Source of the DNA: Erinaceus europaeus
Taxonomy: Eukaryota; Chordata; Mammalia; Eulipotyphla; Erinaceidae
Assembly: GCF_950295315.1 (NCBI RefSeq)
Contig: NC_080175.1
Coordinates: 82,153,566 to 82,217,565, forward strand
Length of the DNA stretch: 64,000 nt
Direction of reading: 5' to 3'
Part shown: positions 54,720-64,000 of the stretch, piece after piece
Position numbering within the stretch: the stretch's first letter is position 1
Layout of the letters: every line of letters begins with the position of its first letter
Notes under the pieces: model-generated
The model's input: the letters and a program-made list of their open reading frames with translations, nothing else
Told to the model about the DNA's origin: nothing
The model's database searches: none
Position numbers and translations under genes: made by a program

Positions 54720-57020
54720 TGGGTTAAATTAAAAGGGTTAAATGAAATTAAATGCTGAATTAGAATAGGATTTCACAGTATTCTTTCTCTAAATGCAAGT
54801 AGTTGAAAAAAGTCTGTTATAAAAGATTTTCAAAAGCTAAGTATCACTTCTCAAATCATGTTTTGTGGCTATTTTTGAAACATATATTTTAGTTTCTGTT
54901 TTTAAGTAAAAATATTTCACTGATAATATTTTAATCTTAAGTAAGTTCTTTTTCCAAGAGTGAAACTAACTATAATCACTTCAAAATGTTCACCTAGACT
55001 TAGTAAGCTTTTATTTAAAATATACTTAATCATTTTCCTAGACTATGTTGAGTATCGTCCCACTAAGCTCATAATTTTCTTTACTAAAATAATGTCATTT
55101 GTGATATTTAAAAGGGATATGTTTTATTCAGGAGGATATGACTTGCTTCTTATCTTTTGGTTACCATTATTATCAGACTCACTGGTGCCGCCATTTATAA
55201 AATATTTATAATCCTAAAAAGCAGATTCTGAATGACTGCTATATGAAATTGTCATCCACAAAAATCTTCTGGTCATTAACCTTGTAAGTTGTACTTGAAA
55301 TAGGATAATTATAAAGGAAAAGATAGCAGATTTTTGCAAGCTATTTTTTCATCAATAAGTTATTTATTGGATTATAGCAAAATAACATTAAATGGAGGTA
55401 CTTTAAGAAAATATCATAGTAACGACAAATGATTTCAAGAAATATATTTTAAGATAAATTCTTAAAAATGTTTTATTGGCGGAAGTAATGGTTTACTATT
55501 GTTGTTGACACAAGACAGAATCTCTTCTTTTCCTGTGAAAGCTTTCAAAAGAAAACTCTCATCTATAATTTAAATCATTTTCTGTTATCATGCAACAGGA
55601 CCCCAAGATTCTTTCCAACTACTCTCTTTGATTCATTCCTTAGAGTCTTTTGCTTTGGTGCAAGACACCAAACCCAGTGCAAGTTTCAGTTTGTGTTTTT
55701 CCTCTCTGTTCTTATATCTCAAGTTCTGCCTGTAAGTGGGATCATTTAGCCTCTTTTCTGGTTCATTTCAGAGTATTATATAAAATCTATATAACAATCA
55801 TATACTGCCATATTAATGTTTATAGTTGCTATACATATTTGTAATCTTTCTAATACAATATCGTCACAGACTCTATCTCATAAACTAGTTATGTATATCC
55901 AACTAGATAATATGAAACTTAGGTTGGTATTTTATAGTTAATGAAATGTTAAGTTCTATTTGTATGTGTTAAAAAATAAAGCCCACATAGGACAGTCTGT
56001 TAAATTCTGTGTTTAAAATAAATTAGTTGCAGTAAAACAAGTTCAACAAATGTGTATCAGAACTTTGGTAACACTAGGCATCATGTACAGGAGATCACTG
56101 GCTAGGAGGACTAGCACACTGGCAGATCCAGACTTTTATTAATAATTAAGCCTTCTAATCATGTTAGTTTGGCAAGTATATCAAAGCACCCAGTTGTCTC
56201 ACTCCTGACTATGGACACATTATCACTGGTTCCTTCTTATCTTTTCTCTATAGTGGAAGTGGTTTGGGGCAACTACTACTTGAAGGAACTGTGCTTAAAA
56301 TTTAAAATATATTCCCGTGAAGATACTTTTATTAATACCTCTTTTTTCTTTTGTTTTCCTTTTTGTTGTAATGGTAAAGGTTTCCTCAGCTTTAGTAATT
56401 TAGTCATAAGTAATTGTATATATTTTACTCTGGAAAAAGTGATTTTAAAAAGTTCTCATCACTTTAGAAGATTTATGCATTTTTATGCATTTCAGACTAT
56501 ATGGATGGTACACTTGTCCAGAAGAGATAATCAATTTTGAAAAGCCTGTTAATTAATAAAAGAGAATTAATTAATCTTCTTCAATTCCAAGAGTAAGAAG
56601 ATGGATTTACAAAACTGAATCTTTCATATCTTATGCCACTTTGATGAACACAAGAGCGTATCAACTACAATAGTTACTCAGTAAAGACCCCTTAACTAAA
56701 AGTAAGATTTTATTGCAAAGAGATGAAGAGAGTGGAAGAAAGCACAATTTATTGATCAGAATAATCTTTAAACTTACTTGTTCTATTTAACTTAAACAAA
56801 TTAAATAATTTGAACGTCTATATTTCTGACTAGATTTAATATCTTGGAAAAGTCATTTAATTTCTCAGTCTCCATTAAACAAAGAAGGTAGATAAAAGAA
56901 ACACATTGTTAATTTATTTTTTGTTTATTTTCTAGATTCATGAATTTTATTCATCTCCTGCTTTTTTTTTTTTCATTTTTGTCCTGCACTTTTCTCCTTA
57001 TGTTAAAATTGCATACTGTT
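54720..57020. other. Longest single-copy stretch (2.3 kb)
   Basis: No member of any repeat family found. The open frame 56169-56540 (123 codons) has a T-rich, AG-ended tract at 56236-56255 but no donor and no domain-like pattern; not called as a gene. Confidence 0.5.
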
Positions 57021-57024
57021 GGGT

Positions 57025-57180
57025 AGTGAAATAGCTCCTTGATTAGTGTGCTATTTTGTCATATGCGTGGCCCAGCTGGAGCCTGGCCCCTACAACATTG
57101 AAGGGAGCCTCAGTACTGTTGTCACTTCCATTCTGTCTTTCTGCCTTCTGTCTCCACCTAAAAATATACATACATTTCTT
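57025..57180 (+). mobile_element. Old SINE, type E
   Basis: gttgggtagtgaaatagctcc, atgcgtggcccagctggagcc, ctgtctttctgccttctgtct. Confidence 0.6.
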
Positions 57181-57184
57181 ATAG

Positions 57185-58240
57185 ATTCAAGTGGGTCCCA
57201 ATATTTTTTTAAAAAATGATTGCTCCATTGAATTTCTTTAGTATAAATTATGTTTCTTGAATGTGAATTCATTGTCTCACATATTGACCTTTGTATCTCA
57301 TTTAATGTTTTTGTTCCTTCCTACCTTCCAAAACAGAAACCTCAGCATCTGATTTTTGAGGTTAAAAAAAAAGTTTGAGGGTTAAATGTATTGTTCTATT
57401 GATCAAAAATTAGGATGAATACTATAATAAGTTACATGTACCACTTCCCTAGGCCTTTACAAAAGGAGGTTATAATGAGGGGTTAAAATAACACAGAAAC
57501 TCAACAAGTGTCAGGACAAAAGCTCAAATACCAGGTAAGTATTGTACCAAAATCCATATGCTTTATTCAAACCGAGTTCACTGCCTAGTCAAATACTTAT
57601 GATCTTAATATTCTTACCCCATGCTCCTGATAAGAATTTTTACATTTTCATTTCTTGTTTCACTCTAATGCTGGCCACTTGAGGTGTTCCTACATTCTGA
57701 AAAAACAGGTGTTCCTACATTCTGAAAAAACAAAATCCCACCTGATTTCCTTTCTTCCTCTCACTCTCAACAGTGTAGAGCCATCTGGTAGTTCAACCTA
57801 CTCTTCCTTCAGAATGTGTTATAACTCAAGATACTTGTGCATCACAGATTATTATTGATCTTATGGGTCTCCCACAGCTCTTCGAGTCCTACCGAGTGAG
57901 CAATAGCCTTGGATTATGGAAAAGAATTCATATCTAGGATCCTTCCATGCAGATTCTTCTACTTATGTACTCTGACTAAGAGATTCTCTGGCTAAAGAAA
58001 ATGAGTTGAGGTGCAATGGGATATGTTCACATACTCACAGAAACTTCCAAGCATACTTAAGTTATTACTAATCATTGTGTTGAAGAAATGACTGTCAAGA
58101 ATACCTCAAATGAATACTTCTGTTTTACAGGGGGATAGGACACACGAAGGAGCCAGACCAAGGCCATATCTTTTATGCACATATTCTACAAAGCTAGGCA
58201 TTGGAGCTATGAGTCTAGCGTGGAAAAAAGGTTTTAAAAG
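57185..58240. other. Single-copy DNA
   Basis: Apart from the tandem duplication at 57682-57731 nothing recognisable. Confidence 0.45.
57682..57731. repeat. 25-bp perfect tandem duplication
   Basis: Two identical units starting aggtgttcctac and ending gaaaaaac, back to back. Confidence 0.97.
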
Positions 58241-58249
58241 TCCACACCA

Positions 58250-58340
58250 TGGCTGGGGAAGTAACTTGGCAGATAAAGTGCATTTCTTTCACTTACGAAG
58301 CCTCTGTATGATCCCAGGAACCACTCTTTATTGAAAGATT
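58250..58340 (+). mobile_element. Old SINE, type E
   Basis: ggctggggaagtaacttggc head, then gtatgatcccaggaacc. Confidence 0.5.
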
Positions 58341-58610
58341 CACTGTCTCATAAAATAAGTACATAGATAGATTTTGGAGAAGAAATAGGTAAGGAAATAA
58401 ATATGCCATGCCAAGTGCTAGTCAGTGGGTGTCAGACACTTCATTCCTAACAGCATTCATTTTCAGATTTGTGATACTTGTGGTATTTTCAATTGTAATC
58501 GATTTATTATTTGTTGTTTCTTGTTCTCACCTTAAGAATACTCATATTTATGCCTACAAAGCAAGCAAACAAAAACAATAGAAGAATAGTTCTGTAATAA
58601 ACACATGCAA

Positions 58611-58830
58611 GGGACTCTTGGTGGCATACCTGGTTGAGCACACATGTTACAATGCACAAGGACCCAGGCTCAAGCCCCAGTTTCCCACCTGCAGAGGGAA
58701 CGCTTCATGAGTGGTGAAGCAGGGCTGCAGGTGTCTCTCTCTTTCTCCCTCTCTATATCCCCCTTCCTCTCAATTTCTTGCTATCTCTATCAAGTAAAAT
58801 AAAGATAAAAAAATTAAATAAAAAATAAAC
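58611..58830 (+). mobile_element. SINE type B
   Basis: gggactcttggtggcatacctggttgag head, ggctcaagccc B box, cccacctgcagagggaacg body, A-rich tail (ataaagataaaaaaatt). Well preserved; TSD uncertain. Confidence 0.92.
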
Positions 58831-59095
58831 AGTGCTAAATTGGAGGCTCTGTTTGTTAATTACATACATGAATGAGTAATATATTATTAATAATAAGTAT
58901 ACAACACACACACCAAATATTTCTAAATTTATAATATAAAATATTGAAAGATATGTAACATGGCTTTTTTGAAATATGTTCCCTGTTTAATGAGCCATTT
59001 CATTTTCTTGTCACAAAATCAATGCTATAATTTACTGCTACTGCTGTAATTATTATTTTTATCTCTCCTCTTCAATTCTTTTAAAGGAGATAATC

Positions 59096-59310
59096 CAGAG
59101 GCCAGGTGGTAGTGCACCTGATAGAGCACATATATTACAGTGCACAAGGACCCAGGTTCGAGCCTCTGGTCCCCACCTGTAGGGGGAAAGCTTCATGAGT
59201 GGTGAAGCAGGGCTGCAGGTATGTCTTACTCTCCTTCTCCGTCTCCCCTTCCCTCTCAATTTCTGGCTGTCTCTATCCAATAAATAAAGATAATATTTTT
59301 TTAAAAAAAG
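59096..59310 (+). mobile_element. SINE type B, well preserved
   Basis: Head gaggccaggtggtagtgcacctg, B box ggttcgagcctc, body ccccacctgtagggggaaag, tail aataaataaagataa. TSD gataatc (59089-59095 and 59311-59317). About 215 bp, near the reference length for type B. Confidence 0.94.
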
Positions 59311-59319
59311 GATAATCTA

Positions 59320-60150
59320 GTTCTGTTATTGAGATTAGCTTCCAGGTGTTGAACTGTCAGTAAATTATTCAAATAATTGTTCCTCCTTTACTTCAACCCT
59401 TTTAAATTACATTGAAAGTACTTCATGGCACAAGTTAGATTTGGAACTGGTCAGATCAAAGCTTCAGTAATTAAAGAAACATTTAGAAGCCATTAAACAT
59501 TAAGCAAAGTGCCAAATGCACTTTTAAGGAGGACTACTAGCAACTAAATTGTCAATCAAATAAACCTTTAGCAGGTGAATGTGAGGACAGTTTTTGTTTA
59601 TTTGCTTGTATATTTTGTTTTGCTTGTTTGTTTATAAGGCAAAAAGGGGGGGTGGTTTATCTGCTCATGATTTCTTTCTCTCTTAAGAGTTAATGCTTTT
59701 AACCGTGCTATGGTATTTTGTCACAACTGAACTGTAATAAAATTTTTTGCAATTTTTTTTCCTCAGTGAAACTAAAGTGAACTCACTGGAGTTAAAATCA
59801 GAAACTGACCTGAGTCTGGTAATTGAAGGATCTCCCTGGTAACAATCACACTACACTGGCTTTGGATTAAGACAGCCTTACTGATAAGGACGCTAGACCC
59901 TGGACTAAGCGAAAGTGCTCAATGGAGTCTTGTAGTGGAGAGATTTGCAATCTATAATATTTAATCTGGCAAAGGTTCTCTATGATTTTATTTGCATTCA
60001 CTGTATGTTCACTGTACCTTATGTTACTGATCATGTGTACTTTTGTCTTTATCTTATCTTTATCAAAATGCATTTTTCACAAAATCTTAAATATATATTA
60101 CTATATCACCCTCGCTCCATTCTACATAAGACCTCTGTCTTCCACTAAGA
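59320..60150. other. Single-copy AT-rich DNA
   Basis: Nothing recognisable. Confidence 0.5.
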
Positions 60151-60157
60151 AACTTGT

Positions 60158-60345
60158 TTTGAGGGGCCAAGGATGGCAAAATATCTCACTTGGGCAGTAT
60201 GCTTCTTTGGCATGTGCATGACCCAGGTTCTAGTCAGACTAGAATCCTTTGGTACTTCTCTTTCTCTCTCTGCCTTACAGTCTCAAGAAGGAAAGAAAAA
60301 AGAAGAAGAGAAGAAAAGAAAAGAAAAAAATGGAGAGGAAGGAAG
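60158..60345 (+). mobile_element. Old SINE, type E, with GA-rich tail
   Basis: gggccaaggatggcaaaatatctcac head, atgacccaggttctagtcag B-box region, ctttctctctctgcctt body, then a purine tail expanded to about 50 bp. Confidence 0.65.
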
Positions 60346-60480
60346 GAACTTGTTTTTCAACATATACTGTCCAAGTTTCCCAATTTTAAAACTTGCTCTT
60401 TCACCAGTAATTTATTTTATTCTATTCAGGTGTTCTCTTGTTTTTGATGTCAAAGCAAACATGGAAAAACAAATACCAAA

Positions 60481-60550
60481 AGTTTGATACATACATAATA
60501 AGATGAACTAAAAAAAAGTTTGATATGATGTATAGTAAGATGAACTAAGG
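60481..60550. repeat. Imperfect tandem duplication
   Basis: Two neighbouring segments beginning agtttgata and ending taagatgaactaa; the first has catacata where the second has tgatgtatag. Confidence 0.8.
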
Positions 60551-60574
60551 GAAGTTACACAAAAAAAAGCAAAG

Positions 60575-60795
60575 GGGGGGCAGGTGGTGGTGCATATGAT
60601 TGAATACACATGCTACAACCCACGGTACCTCAAAGAACCCCTCCTAACCCCTCTCCCTGTCCTCCTTCCTCAGAGCCCATTGCTTTGGTTCAGTGCACCA
60701 AACCAGTCTTAAGGTTCCAAAGTTGCAAGATCAATCCCTCACACCATCATAAACCAGAGCTGAGAAGTGCTCTGGTAAGATTAATGAATAAATAT
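60575..60795 (+). mobile_element. Two SINE remnants (type B head, type C body)
   Basis: 60575-60612: type B head gggggcaggtggtggtgcat cut before the B box. 60690-60790: type C body gcaagatcaatccctcacacc and ccagagctgagaagtgctctgg. Confidence 0.6.
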
Positions 60796-60852
60796 GTTTC
60801 TCAGAAATTTCTCCCTCTCTCTTTTTTTTCTCTTTCTCTTTTTTTATCTTCC

Positions 60853-61412
60853 ATGAGTCCTGGGAACCCTGCTGACAAGGGAGAGTGTGCAGAAAGGAGT
60901 CACACAAATTCCTCCAGGAAAAGCTTGAGAGAGACAACTCATTTATTCAGGGATGCAAGCACGTAGATATACCCAAGAGTTAGGAAAAGGTTAAGGTAAT
61001 CGTTAATCCACACACTCAATACAGGGTTAAGTCTTGACCTATCAGGTATTTGTTAATTACTGGGAAGTTTCTGTATAAGGTCTGGTCATGAGCTCACCAT
61101 GCATAGGTAGGCTTCTTTCTAAAGGTGAATCATGAACACCTCAGGGCAGTGGGGAAGGAGGAAGTTAAGCAAGACTAGGATATTTGCAGTGGGTTTCAGT
61201 TGGCCATAAATGGTAATTTATTGTCTTTGTTCAAAGGGAATAAGGAAGCATGTGCAAGGAAGTTCCCAGTCTGGAAAATTCCGTCTTAATGTCATGAGAT
61301 CAGGTGGAGTCCTGCCTACTGCCCCTCCTCTGAGGAGGGGGCTCAGGGTTGACCCTCTCAGAACCTCATGGAGATGATGGCCTGGATTTCTCAGTAGGCT
61401 TTTCCCCACATA
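60853..61412 (-). mobile_element. Probable solo LTR of an endogenous retrovirus
   Basis: About 560 bp of much higher G+C and complexity than its flanks. On the minus strand it begins TGTGGGGAAAAGCC (61412) and ends GGACTCA (60853), i.e. TG...CA. An AATAAA signal lies near its 3' end (plus strand tttatt, 60941-60949), about 90 nt before the end, as in an R/U5 boundary. No internal retroviral genes follow on either side, so a solo LTR. A 4-6-bp TSD could not be confirmed. Family not recognised. Confidence 0.6.
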
Positions 61413-61414
61413 CT

Positions 61415-62185
61415 CCTATTAACTTACAGTCTTATAAATCACTATTTAATCAATGTGAGAAGGGAATATAGATTGATTGTCCCAAGCTTTTTAATACATA
61501 GACCACTTCTGGTCTATCACTTTAATCTAAGCACTTAAGGTTTCAAATTAGTAAACCCATTGAATTTCAAAGCTGTGTTTAAGTTGTTTTTCCTCTTTTT
61601 TTCGAACAGAGTAACCACCTCTGGAAACTTGTGGGGGTCCAGGATCAAACCTATAATCACTCACTTGCAAATCATTTGCACAATCTGTCCACTATATCCT
61701 CAGTCCAGCATCTTCCTCTTTCACACTTTCCTCCACTGTTGACTAATCTTTGAAAGGTGCAGTTCAAATCACATCTCTTCATAAACCTTTCAAACAATAA
61801 TTTAGAATTAGTCTCTCTATTCCTTTATTGCATAGCACTCTGCTTGAATATATATTACAATTCTTTTCCTAATACCTCTGTGTTTATCTGTTTCTTCACT
61901 GAATTTAGAATTCTTAAAAGCCAGAAAAATATTTAGTTGATACTTAAATCTACTACCAACATATAGAGATAATTTAGTTTTATACCTATGTTCACTATAT
62001 ATCAAGAAAAAGTTGAAACATAGAGGGTTGAGTTATACATAATCTTCATTTTTCATTTCTTTTAACTGGTCCAGTTGGGCTCTCTTTCATCTATATCTAT
62101 TTATGCATTAATTTCTTGTTATCATCATAATCTGTTCATAATTGCTGGATAGAAAGAAAGTAGTTGGATAAGCTTAATATACTTC
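61415..62185. other. AT-rich DNA with an old SINE scrap
   Basis: 61600-61700 (gtccaggatcaaacctataatc, then ccactatatcctcagtcc) looks like a reversed, very old SINE. The remainder is unassigned. Confidence 0.4.
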
Positions 62186-62189
62186 TATG

Positions 62190-62290
62190 TAAAAATATTC
62201 TTGCACATTCATTTTTATAATGTTATTAATGACTTAATAATAGTTTATAAGAATATAGGGATATAGATCCACATAGCAGCCACCAATATG
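62190..62290 (-). mobile_element. Old L1 3'-terminal fragment
   Basis: gttattaatgacttaataatag and agaatatagggatatagatcc match the terminal block type seen at 850-900 and 51290-51340. Confidence 0.6.
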
Positions 62291-62309
62291 GTTTTGTGCT
62301 TAAGAGGGA

Positions 62310-62410
62310 GATAGAGAGGAGAAAGAGAGTGATAGAGAGAGAGAGAGAGAGAGGGAGAGAATGAATGAGAGAGAGTTCTGCAGCTCTACTTCAACACTTT
62401 TGAAGTATTG
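62310..62410 (-). mobile_element. SINE remnant with (GA)n
   Basis: The gaga body expanded to a (GA)n run at 62332-62353, then tctgcagctctacttcaac; head missing. Confidence 0.6.
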
Positions 62411-62414
62411 AAGT

Positions 62415-62735
62415 CTTCTAAGCTTTTATACGATGTGAATATGTGCTTGTCAATATGTACACACATGTGCTTATATATCAATCTATTTGCAATATGTATG
62501 CACATGTGGGTGTGGGCATAAGAGAGATTTATTATTTACATCTACTTCATTATACTATACTATTTCCTTCTACTCTTAGTAATAGACAATCAAGTTGCCT
62601 CTATCTGCACCTTCTAAGTGCAAAACTGAAAAACATATTTATTCATGTCCACGTTGAGTACACATAAGAAATATCTGAAATAATCAGAAGTGGAATATCT
62701 AGATAATTAATAGTAAATTATTATATATTGTTTTT
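62415..62735. other. Single-copy AT-rich DNA
   Basis: Nothing recognisable. Confidence 0.4.
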
Positions 62736-62739
62736 ATTT

Positions 62740-62780
62740 AGTGGCTAAAGACAGCCAATAATTGACAAGTGTGTGTTTTT

Positions 62781-62830
<50 letters not shown>

Positions 62831-62942
62831 CTTGCAGCACTGCTTCAGCACCTGGAAAGTTATCCCCTTTCAGTGGGGACCAGTGGCTAGAACCAGGGTC
62901 CTTGCACACTTTAATGTGTGCACTTAACCACATGTGCCCCCA
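62740..62942 (-). mobile_element. SINE type B with internal (TG)n(AG)n
   Basis: Tail side tttatttagtggctaaagacagcc, then a (TG)n run followed by (AG)n (62784-62831) where the CT body should be, acttgcagcactgcttcagc, reversed B box ctagaaccagggtcc, and head gtgcacttaaccacatgtgcc. Confidence 0.88.
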
Positions 62943-63003
62943 AAGTTAACTTTTGTTTGTTCATATTAATTGTCTCTAAAAACAAAAATTATAGTGTGAA
63001 TTC

Positions 63004-63234
63004 TTTTTTTAATATTTATTTATTTATTATCTTTTGTTTCCTTTCTTGTTTTACTGTTGTAGTTTATTATTGTTGTCATCATTGTTAGATAGGACAGAGA
63101 GAAGTGGAGAGAGGAGGGGGAGAGAAAGACAGAGGGGGAGAGAAAGACAGACACCTTCACACTTGCTTCACCACTTGTGAAGCAAATCCCCTGCAGGTGG
63201 GGAGCCGGGGGCTCAAACCGGGATCCTGACTCCC
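63004..63234 (-). mobile_element. SINE type A, head-truncated, young
   Basis: Perfect 14-bp TSD tatagtgtgaattc (62990-63003 and 63235-63248). Tail as T-rich run, gataggacagagagaagtgg body, cccctgcaggtggggagcc, then reversed B box ctcaaaccgggatcc, ending at gactccc. The 5' half of the tRNA-like head with the A box is missing, so the copy was 5'-truncated at insertion. Confidence 0.95.
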
Positions 63235-63249
63235 TATAGTGTGAATTCT

Positions 63250-64000
63250 AACTGTTTATCATTTGATAAATAATATCTTTCATTATTTTTAAAGGAACAA
63301 ATAAGAGAATTATACATCAGGAAAATTATATTATTCACCTATGATATAATTTAGGTTAATGTTCAAAATGCCACATTACTGCTACAAAATATCTTTATAA
63401 AACCAAAATGTTGTGCTGATTCCTGAAAGGATTTAACATTATTTATTTAACTTGGCAGAATGAATCAATTCCTACAAATTATGAGTTACTTTTCTCAATT
63501 GCAAGAAAGAATGAAATATTTGAGATCTTAAAAGTGTAAAATAACTTCATTTTTACTCTTAAAGTTTTGATACTTTAACTGTAATATCATCCGAATTACT
63601 TCTTAGAAATTGCACTGCTTTAAAATCATTAGACTTATATTATCTCTTAGTAACTCATCAAACAGATTCCACCATAAATTTTAAAAGGCTATTTCCTAGA
63701 TGTTAATATTGCTATTAGTAGAGCATCTGTCTCAGGGATAATGAACTTCCAATGTAATGTGTGAAGTGGACACTGAAATGTAATTTAAAGGTTTGAGGTG
63801 ATTTAAAAGTCATTTTCCTTTATTAGTTTTCAAGATGAAAAGAATTTACTTCATATTTAGGATATTTATTTCTTTAAATCTTAAGTTCATTCTCTTAATG
63901 TAAAACACTACTAATTATGTGTGACCAATGTGCCTTATATATACTTTTACTAAAAAATAATTAACTAGCCATTAATAACAATGTCTTATGGCAATTAACA
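63250..64000. other. Single-copy AT-rich DNA to window end
   Basis: Nothing recognisable. Confidence 0.5.

Noticed and set aside
56169..56540. 123-codon plus-strand frame in single-copy DNA
   Set aside because: F/L/I/S/K-rich composition expected from AT-rich DNA, no domain-like pattern, no donor site, no supporting neighbour.
61218..61409. 63-codon minus-strand frame as a gene
   Set aside because: Lies wholly within the probable solo LTR and has no retroviral or host protein pattern.

Overview
The window is nuclear DNA of a placental mammal, and it almost certainly comes from a hedgehog (Erinaceidae, Erinaceus or Atelerix type). Three things point there: hundreds-of-bases copies of a Vingi-type non-LTR retrotransposon, which among mammals is reported only from hedgehogs; very dense tRNA-derived SINEs of the hedgehog type; and a mammalian L1 lineage plus an old MaLR (MLT1-like) LTR. 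Nothing bacterial or viral in organisation is present. Base composition is AT-rich, and no intact host gene was found. The only protein-coding traces are broken retrotransposon ORFs, plus one 86-bp candidate exon.

Layout. 1-3065: SINE, pyrimidine microsatellites, an old L1 3' UTR (850-1890) and a short twin-primed (5'-inverted) L1 with a SINE nested in it. 3375-7370: mixed old and young SINEs, then AT-rich single-copy DNA. 7372-14175: a 6.8-kb minus-strand L1 that reaches its own 5' end (YY1-like motif, 5' UTR with an internal duplication, ORF1, ORF2) but has frameshifts, stops and a damaged reverse transcriptase active site. 14180-23930: single-copy DNA, SINEs and an old plus-strand L1 3' half. 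23945-24141: a complete 197-bp Vingi-derived non-autonomous element with a perfect 12-bp target-site duplication (TSD). 25535-29328: a second, 5'-truncated minus-strand L1 with a full 3' UTR and a young SINE inside it. 29360-29445: the candidate exon. 32154-32634, 37725-38905 and 47685-47843: Vingi copies; the middle one carries a nearly intact reverse transcriptase/C-terminal region broken by one 11-bp tandem duplication. 41165-45025: old L1 3' UTRs. 47012-47299: a SINE/L1-3' UTR chimera inside one 14-bp TSD. 48930-49265: MLT1-like LTR. 60853-61412: a probable solo ERV LTR. The remainder is AT-rich single-copy DNA punctuated by SINEs.

How the parts work together. L1 supplies (in trans, from active copies elsewhere) the endonuclease and reverse transcriptase that plausibly mobilised the A-tailed SINEs, many of which show 7-16-bp TSDs here. 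Vingi copies end instead in a short (GAA)n-like tail and share a common 3' end, as expected of a second, independent retrotransposition machinery. Several nested or chimeric insertions give a relative time order. Family names such as SINE type A, B, C, D and E are labels made for this window, not database names.
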